Shown one piece after another: positions 7,646 through 12,048 of a DNA stretch of 12,048 nt (position 1 is the first letter of the stretch; the number at the start of each line of letters is the position of its first letter). A program made the position numbers and the translations under genes. This DNA is from Candidatus Aminicenantota bacterium (lineage in GTDB: Bacteria; Acidobacteriota; Aminicenantia; UBA2199), in NCBI GenBank assembly GCA_024644125.1, contig JAHELQ010000036.1:7550-19597 (forward strand), written 5' to 3'. Under the pieces are notes generated by a model, which was not told the origin of the DNA, searched no databases, and saw only the letters and a program-made list of their open reading frames with translations.

Positions 7646-8747
7646 TTTCGAGCAAATTGAGATTCTTTTCCACCTCTTTTTCCAGGTACTTGGGCAGCCC
7701 AAGAATTTTGGTGTCGAGAAAACCGCGTACAATCAGAGAAATAGCCTTATCTTCCGGGATGCCGCGGGCCATGAGGTAATAAATCTCCTCTTCGGCGATT
7801 TTCCCTACCGAGGCTTCGTGGGACATATCCACTTCCGGATGGTGGGCTTCGAGAATGGGGATGGCCTGGATGCTGCCGTGCTCGTTCAGAAGCATGCCAC
7901 TGCATTCCAGATGAGCCTTAACGCCCTTGCGTTTGCCGATCAATTCACCTCTGGCGATGATTGTCCCGCCTCCGGATATAGTCCGGGAAATAACCTCCGC
8001 TTTTGAACCGATCCCGTCAAGAACCACGCGGGCGCCAACATCATAGATGGAATCTTGCGGCGCATAGATCAAGGAGTTGAAAATACCGGTGGAGTTTTGC
8101 CCTTTCAGCACGCAGGTGGGGTAACTTTGAGTGATCTTCGAACGTTTGATCGAGATATAATTGGAAATAAAGGTTGCTCCCGCCTCCACATCGATGCCGG
8201 TTCTGGGGCGTACCTCCACCTCTTTGGACCAGTCGTGGATCATGGTGTAAGAGAGGTAGGAATCCTTCTTGAGATAAATCTCGGTCACGCCGATATGCAT
8301 CCCCTGATTCACGTAATCGGCAGTGGCGCAGCCGTTGATAATATTGAGAGAGGAATCTTCCTCCATAATGATGAGATTGTGCACCATTTGCTTGAACCGT
8401 TCCGCCTTGATAAAAAAACAAGCTTGCAGGGGAAGAACCGCCTTGTGCCCTTTTTTTACCCGGATGAAATAACCCGCCGGCTCCGCTTCGGCCGCGCTCC
8501 GCGTGAACTCGTCCTTGTCCTTTTGTACCAATTTCCAGAGATACTGAGCAGCGATATCCGGGTATTTTTTGATAGCTGTGGCAATCGAGATGAGCTCGAC
8601 GCCCTCCGCCACCTTTTTCGACTCCACAGTCGAGTGGTTGAGCAATGTGAAGGTGGCGCTCCGCTCTTTTTCTTCAACGTCAAAACCGACGTTCAGCAGC
8701 TTTTTACGATCCTGTTCATCTATCTGATCTTTAAGCAATCCAGACAT
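7635..8747 (-). CDS. sufB: SufB/SufD-family Fe-S cluster assembly scaffold protein
   Basis: A 370-residue cytosolic protein of the SufB/SufD family, which binds SufC and forms the scaffold for Fe-S cluster assembly. The family's central right-handed beta-helix region runs from about residue 90 to 300. The C-terminal helical SufC-binding part is typical: SHEASVGKIAEEE (309-321) and ARGIPEDKAISLIVRGF (327-343). Cys282 in LECSGMLL appears to align with the catalytic cluster Cys of E. coli SufB, and His310-Glu311 with its HE pair, so it looks functional and SufB-like. At 370 residues it is shorter than classical SufB (~470-490), fitting the compact SufBC (SMS-type) systems of archaea and some bacteria. 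No second SufB/D gene, SufS, SufU or SufE is in the window. It overlaps sufC by 28 nt; its ATG has a modest GGGGGT upstream. Confidence 0.88.
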   Translation of the reverse strand: MSGLLKDQIDEQDRKKLLNVGFDVEEKERSATFTLLNHSTVESKKVAEGVELISIATAIKKYPDIAAQYLWKLVQKDKDEFTRSAAEAEPAGYFIRVKKGHKAVLPLQACFFIKAERFKQMVHNLIIMEEDSSLNIINGCATADYVNQGMHIGVTEIYLKKDSYLSYTMIHDWSKEVEVRPRTGIDVEAGATFISNYISIKRSKITQSYPTCVLKGQNSTGIFNSLIYAPQDSIYDVGARVVLDGIGSKAEVISRTISGGGTIIARGELIGKRKGVKAHLECSGMLLNEHGSIQAIPILEAHHPEVDMSHEASVGKIAEEEIYYLMARGIPEDKAISLIVRGFLDTKILGLPKYLEKEVEKNLNLLENAF

Positions 8748-9463
8748 TTTCGATACCCCCGTTTTTGGATGTCCTCGAACATTTCCCTGGCGTTCCCGCA
8801 GCAGGTGAGCTGCCCGTCCAGCAGCATATAACCGCGGTCGGCGTTCAAGTAATTGAGAATCAAACCCGTATGGGTAATGATGATCCCGGAGTTTCTCCTG
8901 TTGGCGCGGGGCGCCTCTTTTTGCAAGAGCCGTTTGAGCGCGTTGCCCAGAATATCGATGTTTTCGATATCGACTCCCGATTCCGGTTCGTCGATCAAGC
9001 TGAGCCGCGGATTCTGCAATAACAATTGGAAAATCTCCGACCGTTTCACTTCACCGCCCGAAAAACCCAGGTTGATGTCGCGTTCCAGAAACTGTTCCAG
9101 CTTCAGCACTTCCGCGTAATACTTGATTTTATCGCCATTGTCTTTGTAAGAATTGATCAATTCACTCAGACCGTAAAGCTTGATGCCCTTGATGCTGATG
9201 GGTTTCTGAAACGACATACCGATCCCCAGCGTCGCCCGCTCAGCAATAGACAATTTGGATAAATCCTCCCCACGGAAGGTCATCTTACCCTTCGTGACCT
9301 TGTAGTTCGGGAAACCCATCAAAGTCATAAACAGAGAACTCTTACCCACGCCGTTGGGCCCGAAGAGAATAATGGTTTCCCCTTCGTCAACATCGAGGGT
9401 TATGTCCTGTAAAATCGTTTTCCCTTCGACTTCAACTGTTAGATTTTCAATGTTCAATAGCAT
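8720..9463 (-). CDS. sufC: SufC, ABC-type ATPase of Fe-S cluster assembly
   Basis: A 247-residue soluble ABC ATPase, the usual SufC length, which drives conformational change in the SufB/D scaffold. Walker A is GPNGVGKS (35-42), the Q-loop is SFQKP (Gln86), the signature is FSGGEVKR (134-141), Walker B is LSLIDEPESGVD (154-165, Asp158-Glu159) and the H-loop is ITHTG (His198). The SGGE-x-KR-x-E form of the signature and the ESGVDIENI run after Walker B distinguish SufC from transporter ATPases. The C-terminus has Cys221-Cys222 and a CxxC (240-243), possibly a metal or cluster site. It is first in the minus-strand unit, with an excellent Shine-Dalgarno 8 nt before ATG and a promoter with a perfect -10 upstream. 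Its partner is the downstream SufB-like protein. Confidence 0.94.
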   Translation of the reverse strand: MLLNIENLTVEVEGKTILQDITLDVDEGETIILFGPNGVGKSSLFMTLMGFPNYKVTKGKMTFRGEDLSKLSIAERATLGIGMSFQKPISIKGIKLYGLSELINSYKDNGDKIKYYAEVLKLEQFLERDINLGFSGGEVKRSEIFQLLLQNPRLSLIDEPESGVDIENIDILGNALKRLLQKEAPRANRRNSGIIITHTGLILNYLNADRGYMLLDGQLTCCGNAREMFEDIQKRGYRKCLDCLKIR

Positions 9464-9471
9464 AATAAGCG

Positions 9472-9480
9472 CCTCCTTTT
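9472..9480 (-). promoter_or_regulatory. Strong Shine-Dalgarno of sufC, possibly masked by a hairpin
   Basis: The minus strand reads AAAAGGAGG with 8 nt to the sufC ATG, the best ribosome binding site in the window. A CTCCT run just upstream (minus strand; plus positions 9486-9490) can pair with AGGAG (9473-9477). This gives a 5-bp stem plus one G-T pair and an 8-nt loop. An alternative AACC/GGTT stem (9482-9485 with 9492-9495) would exclude it. The pairing is seen; the regulatory role is speculation. Confidence 0.6.
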
Positions 9481-9492
9481 AAACCAGGAGAG

Positions 9493-9517
9493 GTTATAAT
9501 CAATTTGTTTTTATAAC
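9493..9517. repeat. Perfect 7-bp inverted repeat in the sufC leader, candidate operator
   Basis: GTTATAA (9493-9499) and TTATAAC (9511-9517) form a perfect inverted repeat with an 11-bp spacer. It lies roughly 16-40 nt downstream of the predicted sufC transcription start, a position suited to a roadblock repressor. The inner halves are AT-rich, so chance is not excluded. I do not recognise it as a known SufR, IscR or Fur box. Confidence 0.4.
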
Positions 9518-9539
9518 TCGCGTCAAAAAATGATACCAC

Positions 9540-9568
9540 ATTATACACCATTTCCCCCATTTTGAAAA
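9540..9568 (-). promoter_or_regulatory. Promoter of the sufC-sufB-SGNH unit
   Basis: On the minus strand, TTTTCA (9568-9563) is followed by a 17-bp spacer and a perfect TATAAT (9545-9540). Transcription should begin near 9533, giving a leader of about 70 nt before the sufC ATG at 9463. The leader contains the inverted repeat at 9493-9517 and the strong Shine-Dalgarno. Confidence 0.6.
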
Positions 9569-9725
9569 CCGCTGTCGGGCATAGGAATCAGTACCACTCA
9601 GCAATGTGCCGCAGCGGCGCATCCCCCCCATCTCGAACTCTTCTCGACACCTAAATTCAACTTCGATGCCCGCGGGAAGATGCTTCTCTGCCTGTTATTT
9701 ATAGTATTTTGGCGAGACATCGAGG

Positions 9726-9754
9726 TTTACTGGAGTTCACAATTCAGTTACAAT
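9726..9754 (+). promoter_or_regulatory. Promoter of the symporter, predicting a leaderless mRNA
   Basis: TTTACT (9726-9731), a 17-bp spacer and TACAAT (9749-9754). The -35 matches 4 of 6 and the -10 matches 5 of 6 consensus bases. The ATG at 9764 starts 9 bp after the -10, so the expected transcription start (~9761-9764) nearly coincides with the start codon. The -10 is identical to that of the sulfatase-like gene, which shows the same tight spacing. Confidence 0.5.
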
Positions 9755-9763
9755 AGCTGGGTT

Positions 9764-11092
9764 ATGTATGCTACAATTTTGTTGGGATATTTTTTATTGC
9801 TGGTGATGCTGGGGATCTCCCGGCGACGTATGAAGCCCGGGATCGATTCATTTTTTTTTGGAGAGAGGAAGCTCGGTTCGTTCTGGATTTTTTTTACTGT
9901 AACCGCGTCATGGTTTGGCGCCGCAGCCACCATCGCCACCATCGAGGCGTCTCTCAAAGATGGATTTAGAGCCGCCTGGTTGTTGGGAATTCCAACCGTC
10001 GTCACCATCCTGTTGTTCATCGGTTTTAACAAAAAAATCCGACAATCGCGATTCATATCTTTGCCGGACTTCCTGGACCATTATTACGGCAAAACCGTTC
10101 GAGCGTCCGCTTCGTTATTGGTTTTTCTCTATATGGCGACTCTCGCTGCGTCGCAATTAGTTGCCTGGGGGTCATTCATCGGCCCCTTCCTGGGACAGGG
10201 GTATGAATGGGCGATTGTCATCGGAGCCGCCATCATTATCTTCTATTCTTTCGCCGGAGGTTACTCCGCTGTCGTTCGCACCGACGCGTTGCAATTGATC
10301 TTGTTGATGACCGCGATTCTGTTTCTAACACTATTTCAAACAGGGAAGCCAAAAATCCTGCCCGGCGATGTAATGATGCTCACTACGCCGTCTTACCATC
10401 TTCTTATGTGCCTTTCATTTGTCCTTGCATGGTTCATCTCTCCCATCATCTGGCAACGGGTGGCCTCCGCGCGATCGACCAGGGCTTCATACCGTGGGTT
10501 ATGGCTTTCGGTCGTCGTATTCTCTATCCTTTATTTCATCGTGATTCTCATCGGCATCAAGCTTCGTTCCGTATCTTCCTCATCGAGTTTCGCTGTTATC
10601 GTCCGCGATTGGTTGCCTGCCACAGGAAGTCTACTGGTATTTATTGGTATTGCCGCGGCCATCATGTCCACCAGCGATTCCGCCATCAATATCGCAGCCC
10701 TCACATTAGTCAAAGATGTATTCAATATTGGAGAAGAGAAGCGAATCATCTTTTGGGCGCGTTTTTTTACATTGGTCTCCGGCATTTTGACTCTTGCCAT
10801 CGCGTTTCAATTTCGTTCTATAATCAAAACCCTGGGATTGGCCTCGGAAATTATGGCCGAAGGATTGTTCGTCCCTGGAATGGCGGCGTTATTGTGGCAA
10901 AAAAAATCGCCGAAGGCCGGACTCCTGAGTTTAAGCTTCGGCGGCGGTTTCGCCATGTTGGTTTTCGTCAATTCCCTGACTCCGATTCTTCCGTTACCGG
11001 CCTGGCCCTATTCCGTACCCATCGGTCTGTCGTTGTCCACCATCGGCTTCATCTCCGGTTTATGGATAGACAGATCGAAAAAAATCAGTTGA
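9764..11092 (+). CDS. Sodium:solute symporter (SSF) family transporter
   Basis: A 442-residue polytopic inner-membrane protein with about 12-13 hydrophobic segments, at the short end for the SSF family (usually ~450-550). SSF proteins couple Na+ entry to uptake of sugars, amino acids, carboxylates or similar solutes. Family features are DSFFFGERKLGSFW (28-41), TASWFGAAATIATIEA (47-62), FAGGYSAVVRTDALQ (163-177), WQRVASARS (230-238) and MSTSDSAIN (301-309), the last corresponding to the Na+-site helix, often MSTADS. The substrate cannot be read from the sequence. The frame is open to 9680, but ATG 9764 is preferred: the first membrane helix starts there and a promoter fits just upstream. Its TGA stop lies within the -35 hexamer of the next gene. 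Confidence 0.87.
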   Translation: MYATILLGYFLLLVMLGISRRRMKPGIDSFFFGERKLGSFWIFFTVTASWFGAAATIATIEASLKDGFRAAWLLGIPTVVTILLFIGFNKKIRQSRFISLPDFLDHYYGKTVRASASLLVFLYMATLAASQLVAWGSFIGPFLGQGYEWAIVIGAAIIIFYSFAGGYSAVVRTDALQLILLMTAILFLTLFQTGKPKILPGDVMMLTTPSYHLLMCLSFVLAWFISPIIWQRVASARSTRASYRGLWLSVVVFSILYFIVILIGIKLRSVSSSSSFAVIVRDWLPATGSLLVFIGIAAAIMSTSDSAINIAALTLVKDVFNIGEEKRIIFWARFFTLVSGILTLAIAFQFRSIIKTLGLASEIMAEGLFVPGMAALLWQKKSPKAGLLSLSFGGGFAMLVFVNSLTPILPLPAWPYSVPIGLSLSTIGFISGLWIDRSKKIS

Positions 11093-11116
11093 AAACAATC
11101 TGAATCCGATTATATT
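11089..11116 (+). promoter_or_regulatory. Promoter of the RsbRD-N-like gene, -35 overlapping the upstream stop
   Basis: TTGAAA (11089-11094), a 16-bp spacer and TATATT (11111-11116), each matching 5 of 6 consensus bases. The symporter stop TGA (11090-11092) is inside the -35. The predicted start near 11123 leaves a leader of about 12 nt that just contains the Shine-Dalgarno GAGGG (11124-11128), 6 nt before ATG 11135. The two genes could also be partly cotranscribed. Confidence 0.5.
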
Positions 11117-11134
11117 TATTCTAGAGGGATAGAG

Positions 11135-11668
11135 ATGCTAATCAACAAATTGATTCATTTCATCGAAAACCATTCCCAGGAAATTTCCCGGAAGTGGGCG
11201 AAAGATATCTTAACCTCCGAATTCACCAAAGGATATCAACGTTTTACCAGGGAGGAGCTGGCGGAGCGTAGCAACGAAGTATACCAGAACCTGGGCAAAT
11301 GGCTGGACCGGGACATTACCAGCAGCGATATCAAATCATTGTATGAGAATCTGGGGCAGAAGCGGTATAAAGAAAAAATTCCGCTTTACGAAGTCATCCT
11401 GGCATTGCATTATACAAAAAAGACTCTCTGGAATTATATTCAGGCCAGCGGCATGATCGCCGATGAAGCCTTCGCCATCCACCAGGCTATGGTGTTGAGC
11501 GAACGCATTTACAGCTTCTATGATTTCGCCGCGTTTTACATTTCCAGAGGATATCACAAAGCGGTTTGGAGCAAGATGGTGAAGGACGGCCTGGTGGCCA
11601 ATGATAAAATATCCGAATATTTCCCCGGCGCCAGCGCCGATGTGGAGATGGGACCGGAGTTTTATTGA
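11135..11668 (+). CDS. Stand-alone RsbRD N-terminal-like helical sensory protein
   Basis: A 177-residue, soluble, apparently all-helical protein with no signal peptide. The pattern resembles the RsbRD N-terminal domain seen in stressosome/RsbT co-antagonist sensors and in some regulator fusions: an N-terminal helix LINKLIHFIENHSQEISRKW, then FTREELAERSNEVYQNLGKWL (about 36-56), a GQKRYKEKIPLYEVILALHY segment (about 74-93), and later helices rich in aromatics (YSFYDFAAFYI, about 127-137). In those proteins it precedes a STAS or other output domain. Here no STAS, kinase or DNA-binding region follows, so partners must be encoded elsewhere. It lies 42 bp after the symporter and may report on a related signal. 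Assignment rests on overall pattern, not on catalytic residues. No heme or metal ligands can be assigned with confidence. Confidence 0.6.
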   Translation: MLINKLIHFIENHSQEISRKWAKDILTSEFTKGYQRFTREELAERSNEVYQNLGKWLDRDITSSDIKSLYENLGQKRYKEKIPLYEVILALHYTKKTLWNYIQASGMIADEAFAIHQAMVLSERIYSFYDFAAFYISRGYHKAVWSKMVKDGLVANDKISEYFPGASADVEMGPEFY

Positions 11669-12048
11669 GAAATCGAAGATGGCCCTCCAAAACCGCGGTC
11701 ATTCATCGGCACTCTTATGAATGCGCTAATCGCGAACTCCGCCGCGCTAACCCAAACCTCAGGTTCTCGCCGCCTATTTGTACAGCCGGCCTACCTTTCA
11801 TTGCAGCGCACAGGAGAACTTAAAAAAGGGGACAGGCGAAACAGGAACCGGATGGAAGCAGGGAAGATCTACATCGGTAGCATCGATGGTTGCATGCGAT
11901 GCCCGGTTCGGCTGCCGTTGCGGACACATATGCAAAAATTTATAAGCCGGCATATAATCAATCTGTTCCCATTACTTCCCTCATCGCTCCATGCGCGTAT
12001 CGGACGGACTGTCCTATGTCAGCAACAATAATCAATGCGCCAGCCCCA
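11669..12048 (+). other. Region without a defensible gene; possible start of a new ORF at its end
   Basis: No convincing coding region, terminator hairpin or RNA gene is seen. The 104-residue frame at 11717-12031 has no family signal, no good Shine-Dalgarno and an unlikely composition. A run reading TTAAAAAAGGGGACAGG (11820-11836) resembles a short motif I recall from dispersed repeats near Y1 (REP-type) transposases in various bacteria; no transposase is present. Promoter-like elements lie at 11918-11923 (TTGCGG) with TATAAG (11941-11946, 17-bp spacer), plus a TATAAT at 11953-11958. They could serve an ORF beginning at ATG 12016, which is open to the window edge (11 codons). That is too little to identify. 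Confidence 0.4.

Larger units (their letters stand above)
9464..9763. other. Divergent intergenic region between sufC and the symporter
   Basis: About 300 bp without a defensible gene. The left third holds the sufC leader, inverted repeat and promoter; the right end holds the symporter promoter (9726-9754). In between, 9604-9622 is a near-perfect palindrome: 9-bp arms around one base, with one T-G mismatch. No T-run follows on either strand, so it does not look like an intrinsic terminator. A short CCCGCGGG palindrome lies at 9669-9676. The frame open from 9680 would extend the symporter by 28 residues, but that stretch is better explained as promoter DNA. Confidence 0.6.

Noticed and set aside
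7646..7732. A 29-residue extension of the SGNH hydrolase upstream of Met 7645
   Set aside because: It would lie wholly within sufB, reads as out-of-frame shadow and would bury the signal anchor. The 11-nt overlap at 7645 is a normal coupled start.
8055..8831. A 258-residue plus-strand frame opposite sufB
   Set aside because: It is a mirror of the well-supported SufB/SufC coding strand, with no plausible product.
9498..9521. A second sufC promoter using TTGACG (9526-9521, minus) with TATAAC (9498-9493)
   Set aside because: The spacer would be 22 bp, too long. The TTTTCA-17-TATAAT pair upstream fits better.
9680..9763. A 28-residue N-terminal extension of the symporter starting at 9680
   Set aside because: The extension has no family features and covers a good promoter. 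ATG 9764 starts the first membrane helix.
11717..12031. A 104-residue open frame
   Set aside because: No recognisable motif, no Shine-Dalgarno, no helix or membrane pattern, and it ends among promoter-like DNA.

Overview
The window looks like a chromosomal segment of a diderm (Gram-negative type) bacterium. The evidence is a PilY1-type pilus protein, a lipoprotein with a lipobox, a Wzy/WaaL/PglL-type polysaccharide membrane enzyme and a two-gene SufC/SufB-type Fe-S assembly unit. Base composition looks roughly balanced. No gene fixes the phylum. The compact Suf unit and the mix of leadered and apparently leaderless genes suggest a lineage away from the classical enterics, but that is inference. 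I see no CRISPR array, tRNA, rRNA, transposase or phage gene.

Layout. (1) Positions 1-2310 (+) hold the 3' part of a pilY1-like gene, cut by the window edge. (2) 2370-4277 (+) is a multispanning O-antigen ligase/polymerase-family protein with a C-terminal beta-type exported domain. (3) 4311-6434 (+) is a lipoprotein of the sulfatase/alkaline phosphatase superfamily with Thr at the nucleophile position. (4) On the minus strand, converging on the sulfatase gene with a 10-bp tail overlap, lies sufC (9463-8720), then a SufB/SufD-family gene (8747-7635), then a membrane-anchored SGNH/GDSL hydrolase (7645-6425). All three overlap head-to-tail, so they look like one transcript. (5) Divergent from sufC is a sodium:solute symporter (9764-11092, +), followed by a small protein resembling a stand-alone RsbRD N-terminal sensory domain (11135-11668, +). 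(6) 11669-12048 has no gene I can defend, apart from a possible start of a new ORF at 12016.

How the genes may work together. The PilY1, O-antigen-ligase-like, sulfatase-like and SGNH proteins all act outside the cytoplasmic membrane. They could form a surface-glycan or pilin-glycosylation neighbourhood. SufC and SufB are cytosolic Fe-S scaffold components. Their coupling to an SGNH hydrolase is unexpected.

Regulation is the most distinctive part. Sigma-70-like promoters with 16-17 bp spacers can be read in front of five genes. At two gene junctions the TGA stop of the upstream gene lies inside the -35 hexamer of the next promoter, and at a third the hexamer begins right after the stop. Two genes (sulfatase, symporter) have a -10 box only 8-9 bp before the ATG and no Shine-Dalgarno, so they probably give leaderless mRNAs. 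Other genes here have clear Shine-Dalgarno sites. The sufC leader holds a perfect 7-bp inverted repeat and a possible hairpin over its Shine-Dalgarno. All promoter calls are by eye.
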